Source of the DNA: Pseudomonadota bacterium
Lineage (GTDB): Bacteria; Pseudomonadota; Gammaproteobacteria; Steroidobacterales; Steroidobacteraceae
Direction: 5' to 3'
DNA length: 64,000 nt
Assembly: GCA_026398735.1 (NCBI GenBank)
Contig: JAPLSH010000008.1
Span: forward strand, 23,103-87,102
The notes under the pieces: generated by a model
Databases searched by the model: none
The model's input: only the letters and a program-made list of their open reading frames with translations
Told to the model about the DNA's origin: nothing
Made by a program: the position numbers and the translations under genes
In this document: piece after piece, positions 53,728 through 64,000 of the stretch
Position numbering within the stretch: position 1 is the first letter of the stretch
Layout: the number at the start of each line of letters is the position of its first letter

Positions 53728-55806
53728 ATGCACAGCAGATCAATTGCTACTTCGGGACTTATGAGCGCGCTCGCGCTGGGTCTGACAGGGGCCTTGTGCA
53801 TCAGCACCACAGTGGCTGCAGACGCGCCGAGCACAGCATTCACCGCACAGGACCTGAACACGCTCAAGCGTCTGTCAGACCCGCAGGTATCGCCCGATGG
53901 ACTGCGCGTTGCCTATGCACTGCGTAGCACCGACCTTGCCGCCAATCGCGGCCGCAGCGATCTGTGGTTGCTCGATCTGTCGCAGCCGGGTTTGGCGCCG
54001 CGACAATTGACCACCGATGCAGCCAACGACAGCACGCCGCGCTGGTCAGCAGATGGTCGCAGCCTGTTCTTCCTGTCGTCGCGCTCGGGCAGTTCACAGG
54101 TGTGGCGCTTGGCACTGGACGGTGGCGAATCACAACAGGTCACGCGCTGGCCTGTGGATGTCAACGCGCTGGCTGTGTCGCCTGATGGCACACGCATCGC
54201 CGTCTCGATGGATGTCTATCCGGACTGTGCCGATCTGGCCTGCACCGCAGCACGTGATGCTAGTAAATCCAAAGCAACGGGCCGCAGCTACGATCAGCTG
54301 TTCGTACGGCATTGGGATCGCTGGGAGGACGGCACGCTGGCGCAGCTGTACAGCGCCACCCTCAAAGCAGACGGCACTGTCGGCGAACCGGTGTCGCTGA
54401 TGCACGGGCTCAAGGCCAATGTGCCCTCACGCCCTTCCGGTGGTGACGAGGAGTTCAGCTTCAGTCGAGATGGCAAGCGCCTGGTGTACTCGGCACGCAA
54501 AGCAGATCGCGGCGAGTCTTGGTCAACCAACTTTGATTTGTATGAAGTGGCAGCCGATGGCAGCGGCGGCGCAAAAAATCTAACGGCCACAAACTTGGCG
54601 TGGGACACACAGCCGGTATTTCTAGCCGACGGCAGCATGGCTTATCTGGCGATGAAGCGGCCGGGCTTCGAAGCCGACCGCTTTGCGGTGATGCTGCGCG
54701 ATGCCAACGGCAGCACACGCGAAATCTCTGCCGGCTGGGACCGTTCACCACATCAGCTGGCTGCAAGTGCTGACCGTCGCACCCTGTTGGCTACTGCAGA
54801 TGATCATGGTCAAGTGGGTTTGTTTGCTATCGACCCGCGCAACGCCACAGTGACTGCGCTGCACAACACCGGTCAGATCACCGGTTTTGCGCCGGCGCGT
54901 AACGGCATCGTGATTGCCTTGGCGTCATTGGCGGCGCCCTCGGATCTGTATCTGCTGCCCACGCGCAGTGGCACGCCACAACAGTTGACTGCAGTGAACC
55001 GCGAGGTACTGGACGCGCGCTCGCCGCTGGATGCGGCGCAGTTCAGCTTCGAGGGTGCTGGTGGCGACAGTGTGTCGGGCTATGTGGTCAAGCCTCATGG
55101 CTATCAGCCCGGCAAACAGTATCCGGTTGCCTTTGTGATTCACGGCGGGCCGCAGAGCGCCTTTGGCAATGCATGGAGCTGGCGTTGGAACCCGCGAACC
55201 TTTGCCGGCGCAGGCTATGCCGTGGTGTTCATCGACTTTCACGGCACACCGGGTTACGGACAGGCCTTCACCGATTCAATCAGCAAAGATTGGGGCGGCA
55301 AGCCGCTGCAGGATCTACAGCGCGGACTGGCTGCGGCGGTCGCCAAGTTCGACTTCCTCGATGGCAATCGCGCCTGTGCGCTGGGCGCCTCGTACGGCGG
55401 CTTCATGGTCAATTGGATCGCTGGCAACTGGCCAGATCGCTTCCGTTGCCTGGTGAACCACGACGGCATTTTCGACACGCGCAGCATGTACTACACCACC
55501 GAAGAGCTGTGGTTCACCGAATGGGAAAACGGCGGCACTTATTTCGATACGCCAGCCACTCACGAACAGTTCAATCCGTCAGCACATGTGCTCAAGTGGC
55601 GCGCACCCATGTTGGTGATCCACGGCAGCCAGGACTTTCGCGTACCGGAAACACAGGGGCTGGCCACGTTCACCGCGCTGCAACGGCGCGGCATCGAGAG
55701 TCGCCTGCTGGTGTTCCCAGACGAGAACCATTGGGTGCTCAAGCCTGCTAACAGCCTGCAGTGGCATGAGTCAGTGTTGGGTTGGCTCGACAGCCATCTC
55801 AAGTAG
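53728..55806 (+). CDS. S9 family serine peptidase (acylaminoacyl/dipeptidyl peptidase type)
   Basis: A 692-residue exported peptidase. A signal peptide (ALALGLTGALCISTTVAA) precedes a beta-propeller with repeats such as DPQVSPDGLRVAYAL and TPRWSADGRSLFFLSSRSGS, then the alpha/beta hydrolase domain with nucleophile GASYGGFM, acid GSQDFRVPE and histidine DENHWVLKP. It likely degrades peptides in the periplasm. The end overlaps the convergent neighbour by 8 bases. Confidence 0.93.
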   Translation: MHSRSIATSGLMSALALGLTGALCISTTVAADAPSTAFTAQDLNTLKRLSDPQVSPDGLRVAYALRSTDLAANRGRSDLWLLDLSQPGLAPRQLTTDAANDSTPRWSADGRSLFFLSSRSGSSQVWRLALDGGESQQVTRWPVDVNALAVSPDGTRIAVSMDVYPDCADLACTAARDASKSKATGRSYDQLFVRHWDRWEDGTLAQLYSATLKADGTVGEPVSLMHGLKANVPSRPSGGDEEFSFSRDGKRLVYSARKADRGESWSTNFDLYEVAADGSGGAKNLTATNLAWDTQPVFLADGSMAYLAMKRPGFEADRFAVMLRDANGSTREISAGWDRSPHQLAASADRRTLLATADDHGQVGLFAIDPRNATVTALHNTGQITGFAPARNGIVIALASLAAPSDLYLLPTRSGTPQQLTAVNREVLDARSPLDAAQFSFEGAGGDSVSGYVVKPHGYQPGKQYPVAFVIHGGPQSAFGNAWSWRWNPRTFAGAGYAVVFIDFHGTPGYGQAFTDSISKDWGGKPLQDLQRGLAAAVAKFDFLDGNRACALGASYGGFMVNWIAGNWPDRFRCLVNHDGIFDTRSMYYTTEELWFTEWENGGTYFDTPATHEQFNPSAHVLKWRAPMLVIHGSQDFRVPETQGLATFTALQRRGIESRLLVFPDENHWVLKPANSLQWHESVLGWLDSHLK

Positions 55807-56641
55807 ACGAGTGCAGCGGCGGCAGATGGGCGCGCAGAAAGCCGAGCAGATCACGCCACGCCTGACGTGACGGGTGGCTGTCATCGTCTGGCGGTGCCAG
55901 ACGATATTCCTTGGTATAGGTAGCGTGGCTGCGCTCGCCTGCGCTGTTGTGATCTTCAGGCCCACCATACTCACGCACCTGCAGGCCAACTGGAAATTCC
56001 TGCTGCAAGCGCTGCAGCTTGTCGGGCGGGCACAGTCGATCGGCGCGGCAGCGCACAGCCAACAGCGCACAACCGCCCTGCTGCAACGCGTGCCGCACAG
56101 CCTGCAACTGCTGCGCATCAAGGGGCAATGCTGCGCGCTGCGCACCACCACCTTTGCCAGTCAGTGCATACGACAGCGACAAAGGCACTGAAGGCTGCGC
56201 TGCCACGACCGCCGTCACGCGTGGGTGCAATACCAGCGGAATGACAAAGCCACCCGTCACACACATGCCGATCGCACCCACCGCGGCACCGGCATGTAGA
56301 TCGCTGATATGACCTGCCAAAGCCTGCAGCCATTGAGTGACCGGCGCACTGACTCCAGCGCGCAGGAAGGCAAACTCCCGCGAGATGCATAAGCGAGCGG
56401 CATTGCGCAGCGGCGCTCGCTGGCCTGTGCCACCGAACAGCTGAGCGATGTAGACCTTGTAGCCAGCGGCACGCAAGCGCGCCGCAAACAGCAACAAACC
56501 CGGCGCAATACCCGGCAACTCTGGCAGCAGTAACAGCGGTGGTGCAGCGTCGTTACCGGCGTGATGCACAGCGTGAGACCAGCCTTCATGTGAGAACTGG
56601 AACGTTGCGTGATCCGCCAGCAGTGGCGTTGCAACACTCAT
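55799..56641 (-). CDS. Dienelactone hydrolase-like protein
   Basis: A 280-residue protein from ATG 56641, coupled to the lptF stop by ATGA. PLLLLPELPGIAPGLLLFAA near the start, IGMCVTGGFVIPLVL with the nucleophilic cysteine and GPEDHNSAGERSHATY with the histidine match the dienelactone hydrolase family. LAVRCRADRLCPPDK holds the acidic segment. It occupies the place where lptG often follows lptF; a functional link to LPS export is not implied. Confidence 0.82.
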   Translation of the reverse strand: MSVATPLLADHATFQFSHEGWSHAVHHAGNDAAPPLLLLPELPGIAPGLLLFAARLRAAGYKVYIAQLFGGTGQRAPLRNAARLCISREFAFLRAGVSAPVTQWLQALAGHISDLHAGAAVGAIGMCVTGGFVIPLVLHPRVTAVVAAQPSVPLSLSYALTGKGGGAQRAALPLDAQQLQAVRHALQQGGCALLAVRCRADRLCPPDKLQRLQQEFPVGLQVREYGGPEDHNSAGERSHATYTKEYRLAPPDDDSHPSRQAWRDLLGFLRAHLPPLHSST

Positions 56642-57744
56642 CGTCGGCGGATGTAGAGCAATCCCAGCACCAACATCACCGCATGCACCCACCACAGGCC
56701 CGCCCACTCGGGCACTGCACCTTTGTCGAACATCGCGCGACCCAAGATGAGCAGATTGGCGTACACCGCATAGAACAGCACCACTGGGATGACACGGCCA
56801 TAGCGACCTTGGCGTGGCCGCAAGCGGGCCAATGGCACCGCCAACAATCCGACCAACACAGTCATCACCACAGTAGCGATACGCCAGTGGTACTCGCCGC
56901 GAAACCGTGGCAATGGCGAACTGCGCAGCACCGAGGTGGCCTGGGCATCAGGTCGCGGTGCGCTGGTGCTTTCCGGCGGTGCCGGCAAAGGGATGGTCTG
57001 CTCCCCAAACTGCAAGCGACGCCAATCGCCCTGCCCAGGCACACCTTCATAGCGACTGCCTTGCTCCAGCACCACAGCAGCCAAACTTCCATCAGCGGCC
57101 AACTGGTACCGCGCCCGCGCTGCAACCATCACTTCCAGCGGCCGCGCACTGCCAGCACCTTGCAAGGGCAAGCGCCGCTCGAAGAACACATCGTGCAAGG
57201 AGCCGTCCGGGTTAAAGCCCTTGAAGTAGAACACCGCGCTACCGTCGATGGCGCGAAATTGGCCGGGCACTAATCCGCGCACAAGCGCAGTACGCATGCC
57301 CTCGTTGCGGATTTCGAAACTGCGTCGTGCACCTTCAGGCCCTGCCTGAAAGGCAACCCATGCCGCCAATGCCACAGCAGGCAGTGCCACCAGCGCCGCC
57401 GCCAACAGCGGCGTAGCCGGAGACATGCCACAGGCTTGTGCGGCCGCCATCTCGCTGTCGTGGTACAGACGACCCAGCGCCAACGTGACACCCAGCAGCA
57501 GCGAGATGGGCAGAATCACGCTGCTGTTTTGCATCACTGCAAGGCCAACCATCTCGAGCAACAGCGGGCCAGGTACCTGACCTGCAGCGACACGGCCCAG
57601 CATGAAGGCCAGTTGGTTGGTGACCAACAACACCATCAGCACTGCAGCGACAGCGGCAGTAGCCACCGCCATCTCGCGAAGGATGTGCCGGAACAAAATG
57701 CCACCGATGCGTGGCACAGCACTACGCAGCACGGACTCAGCCAT
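56638..57744 (-). CDS. lptF: LPS export ABC transporter permease LptF
   Basis: A 368-residue protein from ATG 57744; a start at 57774 is possible. Three transmembrane helices in the N-terminal part (with NSSVILPISLLLGVTLALGR and LYHDSEMAAAQACGMS), a periplasmic beta-jellyroll at about residues 130-255 and three C-terminal helices follow the LptF/LptG plan. With LptB and LptG it extracts LPS from the inner membrane. LptG is not adjacent. Confidence 0.88.
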   Translation of the reverse strand: MAESVLRSAVPRIGGILFRHILREMAVATAAVAAVLMVLLVTNQLAFMLGRVAAGQVPGPLLLEMVGLAVMQNSSVILPISLLLGVTLALGRLYHDSEMAAAQACGMSPATPLLAAALVALPAVALAAWVAFQAGPEGARRSFEIRNEGMRTALVRGLVPGQFRAIDGSAVFYFKGFNPDGSLHDVFFERRLPLQGAGSARPLEVMVAARARYQLAADGSLAAVVLEQGSRYEGVPGQGDWRRLQFGEQTIPLPAPPESTSAPRPDAQATSVLRSSPLPRFRGEYHWRIATVVMTVLVGLLAVPLARLRPRQGRYGRVIPVVLFYAVYANLLILGRAMFDKGAVPEWAGLWWVHAVMLVLGLLYIRRR

Positions 57745-58822
57745 ACAGCACCCGCCAAGGTGAGCGATAGGCATGACCCAGCGAAATCAGCCGTTGAAGC
57801 AACTGTGGATAGCCAAGCCCTGCGGCCGCCGCCGACCGCGCAAAGTCTTCGTGGGCAGCCAGATGCGGATTGGCGTTGGCTTCCAACACAAACACGCTGC
57901 CATCGGCACGCACGCGAAAATCCATGCGGGCAAAGCCCGACAAGCCCAACGCACGATAGATACGCCGTGACAGACGATCCAGTTGTGCTTCAACACCCGC
58001 TGGCAGATCGACCGCCGGACGACTGCCAATGCCATAACGACTGCGGTAGTCCAGATCCCATTTGACCTTGCGCGTGGCGATGGCTGACTGGTTAGACGGC
58101 ATGCTGCCGAAATCCAGTTCCCAGACCGGCAAGCGGGTGAGCCGTTCATTGCCGATCACGCCCACATAGCACTCACGACCTTCAATGTATTCCTCGACCA
58201 GCACATCGGAGTTGTTCTGATCAAACACGAATTCGACTCGGGCACGCAGGCTGGCAGCATCTTCCACGACAGAGGCCTGAGCGATACCCAGCGACGCATC
58301 ATCGGTGGTGGATTTGACGAACAAGGGATAGCGCAACTGCTTGGGTACATGCAGGCGCTGACCGCGGCGAAACACCGCAAACTGTGGTGTCGGAATACGA
58401 TGGAAGGCGAACACCTGCTTGCACAGCGCCTTGTCGCGCGAGATGAGCAACCCGCGCGGATTACAGCCCGTGTAGGGCTGGCGCAGCATCTCCAGAAAGG
58501 CCGGCACATGCTGATCGTAGGCAACGATGCCATCGAATTCTTCGAGCAGGTTGAACACCACATGCGGTTCCCACTCAGCGATCACCGAACGCAGCTCAAC
58601 CAGACTGTCGAGCACACCCAGCACGCGTACATCATGGCCGCTGGCGCGCAACGTGCTGACGATGTCGTATTCGGCACGCCAGTCCTGAATCTGCTGCGGC
58701 GTGTAGCCTTCCAGCGACTCCGGCGGCACTAGACTGGCATGCACGACGACCAGGACGCGACGGCACTTCACAGGAGTATTTGACGGTGACCGGGCATCCA
58801 TAGGCTCACTGTAGCGAATCAT
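57737..58822 (-). CDS. ATP-grasp ligase (D-alanine-D-alanine ligase-like)
   Basis: A 361-residue protein; ATG 58801 is an alternative start. The C-terminal half carries the ATP-grasp elements PLFVKSTTDDASLGIAQASV, VLVEEYIEGRECYVGVIGNE and ARMDFRVRADGSVFVLEANA, NPHLA. The N-terminal half (VLVVVHASLVPPESLEGYTP, VVFNLLEEFDG, YTGCNPRGLLISRDKALCKQ) fits the Ddl-like group outside the true peptidoglycan ligases. The acceptor substrate is unknown. It overlaps lptF and the upstream fusion gene. Confidence 0.82.
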   Translation of the reverse strand: MIRYSEPMDARSPSNTPVKCRRVLVVVHASLVPPESLEGYTPQQIQDWRAEYDIVSTLRASGHDVRVLGVLDSLVELRSVIAEWEPHVVFNLLEEFDGIVAYDQHVPAFLEMLRQPYTGCNPRGLLISRDKALCKQVFAFHRIPTPQFAVFRRGQRLHVPKQLRYPLFVKSTTDDASLGIAQASVVEDAASLRARVEFVFDQNNSDVLVEEYIEGRECYVGVIGNERLTRLPVWELDFGSMPSNQSAIATRKVKWDLDYRSRYGIGSRPAVDLPAGVEAQLDRLSRRIYRALGLSGFARMDFRVRADGSVFVLEANANPHLAAHEDFARSAAAAGLGYPQLLQRLISLGHAYRSPWRVLYG

Positions 58823-60248
58823 TGCGACAGATGAGCAGACGGTCAGCCAACGTAGCCAGCGAGTCGGCGCCAGGCAAGGCTGTGCGCCATTCCGTCGGAA
58901 TGCCTTCGAGCGAAAACAGCGCGCCGGCTAACTGGCCGTAAGCGGCTGCGGCCACGTCCGGCTCAATCCCCTGCCGCACCACTGCAACCATGCCGCTGCG
59001 AAAATCGGCAGCGTCTGCCACCGCACGCACCACCAGGTCCAGCACCGCCAGAATGCTGCCGGCGGCCGGCGCAGGTGCTGCTGCAGCGCCACCCTGCCAG
59101 CCTGCCGCCAAGCTGGTCAGTTCATTTTTGAGGGGCGCAGCAGGCCAGCGGGTTCCCAGGGTCAGCACCGACTCACGTGAGCCACCCTGCAAGGCCTCAT
59201 GAAGCATGGCCGTGAACAAGCGGCAGCTGTCGACAACCAACGGAGCTTGCTGCGTGAGACGCGCAATATCGGCAGCCACTGCGATGGCCAAGGGCAAGTC
59301 GGCGTGAAAGCAGACCGCTGCCGACGCACAGCGACTCAGCGCTTCGGGTGAGAGCTGCTGCGGATCGTGGGAGCCCGTCAGTGCTGTGCGGCGCCAACTG
59401 GCCAGCGCGATGGCCTTACGCACTGCCGGCCTTGCACCGGGCGCAGGACCTTCGGCTAACCAAGCTTGGAAACGACCGATCTGGTCACGCACCTCAAACT
59501 CGCCGCGGCACTGCACCAGACTCTCTGCAGCGCAGACAGCCATGGCGGTGTCGTCCGAGGTCTCGCCTTTGGGCAAGCCTACTGCTGCCGCGGTCAATGC
59601 ATCGCCTATGGCCAACCCCAACAGCGTAGCGCGCGCACGCGCCCGCAATGGCAATGCAATGCTGCGCAGTGCAGAGCGGCGCATAGGGACTACCGGCGTT
59701 GACTCCACTGTTAGCGGCTGCGCAACCACGGGCGCTTCAACGGCCTGATCGCTGGATTGCCAGCGGATGATGTAGTTGTCTTGCGCTTCAGTCTCTGGAA
59801 TGTGCCGCCATTGGTAAGGGGGCACATGCTGACGCCACAACTGATTAAGCGTTTCCAAAGCCTGACGGCCGCGCTGTCCCCGCTCTACCAGATGACAGCC
59901 GATGGCAATGCCGGTGCGACCGATACCCGCGCGACAATGCAGATAGACGCGGCGTCCCTCATCGAGTTCACGCTGTAACGTGGCCAGCACTTTGGTCATC
60001 GTGGCCGGATCGGCAGGCACTTGATGATCGAGCAATTCGATGCGGTGGTAACGCACTGCAGGCGTCAGCAAGGGCTGATAGTCCGGACATTCGCCCGCGG
60101 CAGTCAGGTCGATAAAGCTGTTGATGCCGACCGATAGCAACTTGGCCAAGCGCACGCGCAACTGTGACGGGCTTGTTCCTGCAGGATGATCTCCGGCCAG
60201 TAGACGCCCCTCCTCAACCCAGAAGGATTGTGGCAGCGGCGGCTTCAC
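58806..60248 (-). CDS. Tyrosine phosphatase / ADP-ribosylglycohydrolase fusion
   Basis: A 480-residue two-domain protein from GTG 60248, overlapping ttcA as GTGA. Residues 1-165 are a dual-specificity phosphatase with FIDLTAAGE and the P-loop [10 protein letters not shown] (Cys105, Arg111). After a linker (165-200) residues 205-475 are an ADP-ribosylglycohydrolase with [17 protein letters not shown] and the metal motif SDDT at 231-234. The second metal motif, usually D-x-D-T before AA(x)AGQLAGA, here reads E-P-D-V, so hydrolase activity may be reduced. A protein joining the removal of two kinds of modification is inferred. Confidence 0.85.
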   Translation of the reverse strand: MKPPLPQSFWVEEGRLLAGDHPAGTSPSQLRVRLAKLLSVGINSFIDLTAAGECPDYQPLLTPAVRYHRIELLDHQVPADPATMTKVLATLQRELDEGRRVYLHCRAGIGRTGIAIGCHLVERGQRGRQALETLNQLWRQHVPPYQWRHIPETEAQDNYIIRWQSSDQAVEAPVVAQPLTVESTPVVPMRRSALRSIALPLRARARATLLGLAIGDALTAAAVGLPKGETSDDTAMAVCAAESLVQCRGEFEVRDQIGRFQAWLAEGPAPGARPAVRKAIALASWRRTALTGSHDPQQLSPEALSRCASAAVCFHADLPLAIAVAADIARLTQQAPLVVDSCRLFTAMLHEALQGGSRESVLTLGTRWPAAPLKNELTSLAAGWQGGAAAAPAPAAGSILAVLDLVVRAVADAADFRSGMVAVVRQGIEPDVAAAAYGQLAGALFSLEGIPTEWRTALPGADSLATLADRLLICRNDSLQ

Positions 60249-61057
60249 GGCGTAACGCGCAGTCCGGCAAAATCGAACGCGGTAGGGTCGGCCAGATGTG
60301 CAGGTTCAACATTGCGCAACGACGAGAAAATAGACTCAGTGCGACCGGGATATTGCAGCTCCCAATCTGCCAGCATTTTTTTGATGTGCACCCGCTGCAA
60401 GTTCTGCTGCGAACCGCACAAGTTGCACGGGATGATGGGAAAACTCCGCGCGCGTGCATAGCGCTCTATTTCGCGCTCAGACACATAGGCCAGTGGTCGG
60501 ATGACCACATGCTTGCCGTCATCTGAACGCAGCTTGGGGGCCATGGCTTTGAGGCGCCCACCAAAGAATAAGTTCAGAAACAGCGTCTCGACAATGTCAT
60601 CGCGGTGATGCCCCAAGGCGATGCGGGTGATGCCATTGTCGGCAGCCCATTTGTATAGCGCGCCACGGCGCATCCGCGAGCACAGGCTGCACATCGTGCG
60701 GCCCTCGGGCACCAGGCGTTTGACCACGCTGTAGGTGTCCTGCTCGATGATGTGGAAGTCCACACCCAGACTGCGCAGATAGTCAGGCAACACTTCTGGC
60801 GGGAAACCCGGCTGCTTCTGGTCCAGGTTGACTGCGATCAGCGAGAACTTGATCGGCGCACTGCGCTGCAAAGACAGCAGCATGTCGAGCAGCGTGTAGG
60901 AATCCTTACCACCAGACAGGCAGACCATCACCCGGTCGCCCTCTTCGATCATGGCGTAATCGGCTATGGCTTTACCCACTTGGCCGCGCAACTGCGCGGC
61001 CAGACGCCGCTGAGTAGCGGACATCGACGGCGCTGCCACCGCAGCGCCACCGGCCAT
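60245..61057 (-). CDS. ttcA: tRNA 2-thiocytidine biosynthesis protein TtcA
   Basis: A 270-residue protein from ATG 61057, with GAGG five bases upstream. The PP-loop [16 protein letters not shown], the cysteines in [18 protein letters not shown] and [12 protein letters not shown], and [19 protein letters not shown] are the TtcA signatures; the cysteines hold a [4Fe-4S] cluster. It thiolates C32 of several tRNAs. It starts 7 bases after the RND gene stop. Confidence 0.95.
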   Translation of the reverse strand: MAGGAAVAAPSMSATQRRLAAQLRGQVGKAIADYAMIEEGDRVMVCLSGGKDSYTLLDMLLSLQRSAPIKFSLIAVNLDQKQPGFPPEVLPDYLRSLGVDFHIIEQDTYSVVKRLVPEGRTMCSLCSRMRRGALYKWAADNGITRIALGHHRDDIVETLFLNLFFGGRLKAMAPKLRSDDGKHVVIRPLAYVSEREIERYARARSFPIIPCNLCGSQQNLQRVHIKKMLADWELQYPGRTESIFSSLRNVEPAHLADPTAFDFAGLRVTP

Positions 61058-61064
61058 GACCGCC

Positions 61065-64000
61065 TCAGTGCTGATCGGCAATCGCCTGGGCAACCGGCAT
61101 CGGCATCGGCACCGGCGGCGCCGATCCACCCAATCGCAATTTTTCGATCAGGCGGCTGACATGTTGCGGTGAGGATGTGTTGCGCGCGATCAGTACATAC
61201 AGCGCAGGAATGATGAACAAGGTCAGTGCCACAGCAAATGTTGAGCCGAAGAACACGGTCGCACCAATTGACTGACGGCTCTCGGCGCCAGCGCCAGTGG
61301 CAAGCATCAACGGCAACGCACCGGCAGCAGTGGCCATCGTCGTCATCAACACCGGCCGCAGACGCACGCTAGCCGAATGGGTAATGGACTCTATGAAGCC
61401 CCTGCCCTGATCACGCAGTTGATTGGCGAACTCCACGATGAGAATGCCGTTCTTGCTGGCGATACCGATGAGCATCACGGCACCGATCTGGCTGTAGACA
61501 TTGATTGTGGAATTAAACAGCCACAAACCTATGACGGCACCGGTGAGCGCCATGGGTACGGCAGCCAGAATGACCAAGGGATGCACGAAGCTTTCGAACT
61601 GTGCCGCAAGCACCAGATACACAATGAGCAGCGCAAACCCGAAGGTCAGATACAGACCGCTGGCCGAACGCTTGAGCTCGCGCGACTCGCCATTGAAATC
61701 AATCTGCACACCCTGCGGCGCTTCTTCCCGCACCACACCCTCGAGGTACTTGAGGGCCTCACCCAGCGAATAGTTGCCAGTGAGGTTGGCGGACAGCGTG
61801 ACCGAACGCAGACGATTAAAGCGTTTGAGCTCTGAAGGGCCCGCTATTTCGTTTATATGGACCAAGCTCGCCAACGGCACCAGTGAGCGACTGCGATCAG
61901 AACGCACATAGATGTTGTCCAGATCGGTAACCGTCGCGCGCTGATCATCGCGTGCCTGCAGCAGCACGTTGTATTCGTCACCACCCATCAGGAAGGTGGT
62001 GGCAACGCGCGACCCGAGCATAGTTTCGAGCGCACGGCCCACGTTGCTGAGCGACACACCCAGATCCGCAGCCTTGTTGCGATCGATGCCGACCTCAAGC
62101 TGCGGCTTGCGCTCCAGATAGTCGGATTCAACATTAAAGATATTGGGATTGCTGACTACGCGCGCAATGACCTTCTCGGCCAGATCCGCAAGCATCCGGT
62201 ACTCCGGTCCCTGCAAAACGATTTGCACGGGCTTGCCGTTACCGCCCAAGCCACCCGGTGCGTTGGGAAACACTCGCGCACCAGGAATGTCCTGCAATCG
62301 TCCGCGCAGGCGCTGCAGTATCTGCGACGCCGATTCGGTGCGCTGGTCCCACAGCGTCAACGGCAGCATGACCTGCCCGGTGCTGACGTCACCGTTGCGA
62401 TTGAAGTTACCTGTGCGCTCGATGACGCGCAGTGCATTGCCACGATTGACCTCATCGCGGGCAATGGCAGCCACCATTTCAAGATGGCGCTCGGTGTATT
62501 GCATGCTCGAGCCTTCCGGCGCGATCACCTGAATTTGCACGCGAGCACGATCCTCGGCCGGCGCAAATTCCTGCGCCAGCTTCATGCCGCCGATGGGCCA
62601 TCCAACCACCATCAGCAGCAGGACCGCTACGGCAATAGTGCCGGCCACGCTCATTAACAGCGCAGGTCGGCGGCCTTTTAGCGAGGCCTGAAGCGTCGAT
62701 TCGTAGCTAGCCGCAAACGACTTGAAGAAGCGGTCGATGGAGCGCGCCAGACGACCACGATTCATGCCCTTGGCAAACACCTTGGAAGTCATCATCGGTG
62801 TCAGCGTTAGTGCTACTAATGCCGAGAAGACAATGGCAGCAGCCACCGTCACACCAAACTCACTGAACAAGCGACCGACCGTACCCTGCAGGTAGGACAA
62901 CGGCAGGAACACTGCGGTAAGCACCATCGTGGTAGCGATTACCGCAAAACCTATTTCGCGACTGCCGTTGATGGCTGCCACCAGCGCGTGCTCGCCCAAC
63001 TCGATGCGGCGAACAATGTTCTCGAGCACCACAATGGCGTCATCCACCACCAGACCAATGGCCAACACTGCGCCCAGCAGCGTCAGGGTGTTGATCGAAT
63101 AGCCCAGCATGGCCATGACGATAGCCGCTGCAAATAGCGACACCGGGATGGTAGCGGCAGGAATTAGTGTGGCGCGCACACTGCCCAGGAACATGAAGAT
63201 GACCACCAGCACGATGGCCATCGTCTCGCCCAATGCATACACAACCTTCTTCATCGACTCGAGGATGAACACCGAGTTATCGACGTTGACCTCGACACCG
63301 ATGTCCGCTGGCAGCGTGGTGCGGATGCGAGCCATCTCCGCCTTCACAGCGGTGGCCACTTCCAGCACGTTGGCAGTGGACAAGGGCACTACCGGCATCA
63401 TGATTGCCGGATTGCCATCACTGCGTGAACCACTGCGTGCGTTTTCGGCAGCCAACTGGACATCGGCTACTTCGCCCAGACGCACCAGATAACCGTCGGT
63501 ACCACGACCGACGACCAGATTGCGAAAATCCTCGGGGGTGCGCATTGCCGTCTGGGTGCGCAACGTGAACTCACGGTCCTGCGACTCGATACGACCGGCA
63601 GGCAGCTCGACGTTTTCGGTGCGCAGCGCCGTCTCGATGTCGCTGACAGCAATCTGCCGGGCCGCCATGGCAGCGCGATCCAACCAGATACGCATGGCAT
63701 AGCGGCGCTGGCCGTTCATAAATACGGTGGCCACGCCGGGCACTGACTGGAATCGATCCTTCAGATAGCGGTCGGCGTAATCGGTCAGCTCCAGCACGCT
63801 GCGCTTGCTGCTGGTGAGAATGATGTAGAGCACCGGATCGGCGCTGTCGCTGACCTTATTGATCTGCGGTGGGTCCGCTTCTTGCGGCAAGCGCGCCTGC
63901 ACACGCGACACTTTGTCGCGCACGTCATTGGCGGCCGAATCGATGTCGCGCTTGGAGCTGAACTCGATGTTCAGCGAAGCATTCTCATCGCGACTACTGG
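61065..64000 (-). CDS. RND efflux transporter permease, N-terminus beyond window
   Basis: About 978 codons are visible and the frame continues past the window end ([20 protein letters not shown] precedes [20 protein letters not shown]). HAE1/AcrB-type features include the porter domains, [20 protein letters not shown] with the proton-relay aspartates in TM4, [20 protein letters not shown] and [20 protein letters not shown]. Roughly 70-100 residues at the N-terminus are missing. It pumps drugs or other amphiphiles out through a periplasmic adaptor and outer-membrane channel; the adaptor gene should lie upstream, outside the window. Confidence 0.93.
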   Translation of the reverse strand, partial: SSRDENASLNIEFSSKRDIDSAANDVRDKVSRVQARLPQEADPPQINKVSDSADPVLYIILTSSKRSVLELTDYADRYLKDRFQSVPGVATVFMNGQRRYAMRIWLDRAAMAARQIAVSDIETALRTENVELPAGRIESQDREFTLRTQTAMRTPEDFRNLVVGRGTDGYLVRLGEVADVQLAAENARSGSRSDGNPAIMMPVVPLSTANVLEVATAVKAEMARIRTTLPADIGVEVNVDNSVFILESMKKVVYALGETMAIVLVVIFMFLGSVRATLIPAATIPVSLFAAAIVMAMLGYSINTLTLLGAVLAIGLVVDDAIVVLENIVRRIELGEHALVAAINGSREIGFAVIATTMVLTAVFLPLSYLQGTVGRLFSEFGVTVAAAIVFSALVALTLTPMMTSKVFAKGMNRGRLARSIDRFFKSFAASYESTLQASLKGRRPALLMSVAGTIAVAVLLLMVVGWPIGGMKLAQEFAPAEDRARVQIQVIAPEGSSMQYTERHLEMVAAIARDEVNRGNALRVIERTGNFNRNGDVSTGQVMLPLTLWDQRTESASQILQRLRGRLQDIPGARVFPNAPGGLGGNGKPVQIVLQGPEYRMLADLAEKVIARVVSNPNIFNVESDYLERKPQLEVGIDRNKAADLGVSLSNVGRALETMLGSRVATTFLMGGDEYNVLLQARDDQRATVTDLDNIYVRSDRSRSLVPLASLVHINEIAGPSELKRFNRLRSVTLSANLTGNYSLGEALKYLEGVVREEAPQGVQIDFNGESRELKRSASGLYLTFGFALLIVYLVLAAQFESFVHPLVILAAVPMALTGAVIGLWLFNSTINVYSQIGAVMLIGIASKNGILIVEFANQLRDQGRGFIESITHSASVRLRPVLMTTMATAAGALPLMLATGAGAESRQSIGATVFFGSTFAVALTLFIIPALYVLIARNTSSPQHVSRLIEKLRLGGSAPPVPMPMPVAQAIADQH

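Overview
The window looks like a chromosomal segment of a GC-rich gammaproteobacterium. The evidence is the conserved neighbourhoods dusB-fis-purH-purD, accB-accC-prmA, rhlB next to trxA-rho, groES-groEL beside dsbD, greB, plsB, ttcA, and a biosynthetic-type arginine decarboxylase beside a homospermidine synthase. The STN-type TonB receptor with FecIR and the DUF6152 protein would fit Steroidobacterales/Nevskiales-like bacteria; that placement is inference. I saw no tRNA, rRNA, CRISPR array, IS element or integrase.

Layout. (1) 1-5.3 kb: a minus-strand cell-surface signalling and uptake unit, sigma factor (FecI-like), FecR, TonB-dependent receptor, DUF6152 protein and the start of another exported protein. 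(2) 5.3-17.4 kb: an accessory island crowded with toxin-antitoxin (TA) loci. It holds intact ParD/ParE, ParE/Phd and HigB/HigA pairs, several antitoxins whose toxins are frameshifted or deleted, an AbiE-like winged-helix plus nucleotidyltransferase pair with its own operator, decayed genes (DUF429, AAA ATPase, RhuM), and one large intact gene fusing a PD-(D/E)XK nuclease-like domain to an SF1 helicase. (3) 17.4-30.9 kb: housekeeping genes, groEL/groES (groES carries an internal in-frame deletion), dsbD-tlpA, accBC, prmA, a zinc-ribbon protein, dusB-fis, purHD and a hydrolase. (4) 30.9-38 kb: rho and trxA divergent from rhlB, a HAD phosphatase, a PHP exonuclease, a YdcH-like protein, an MscS channel and arfB. 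(5) 38-46.4 kb: a long minus-strand run with plsB, a hydrolase, an orphan phage-tail-sheath-like gene with a tiny upstream gene, an L,D-transpeptidase lipoprotein, two TPM-domain genes, lemA and a small unknown gene. (6) 46.4-56 kb: greB, polyamine genes (hss, speA), a GST, a sulfurtransferase, an RRM protein, a methyltransferase-like lipoprotein, a Nudix hydrolase and an S9 peptidase. (7) 56-64 kb, all on the minus strand: an RND efflux pump (truncated by the window edge), ttcA, a tyrosine phosphatase/ADP-ribosylhydrolase fusion, an ATP-grasp ligase, lptF and a dienelactone-hydrolase-like gene.

Themes. The island keeps antitoxins and loses toxins at four or five loci, often through short deletions that can be seen next to a surviving copy or by comparison with known family architecture. 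Many TA genes have clear palindromic operators over or near their start codons. The most unusual single observations are the 18-residue deletion in the GroES mobile-loop region, the AbiE-like pair with its triple operator, the nuclease-helicase gene, the orphan tail sheath inside a plsB gene run, and the phosphatase/ADP-ribosylhydrolase fusion.
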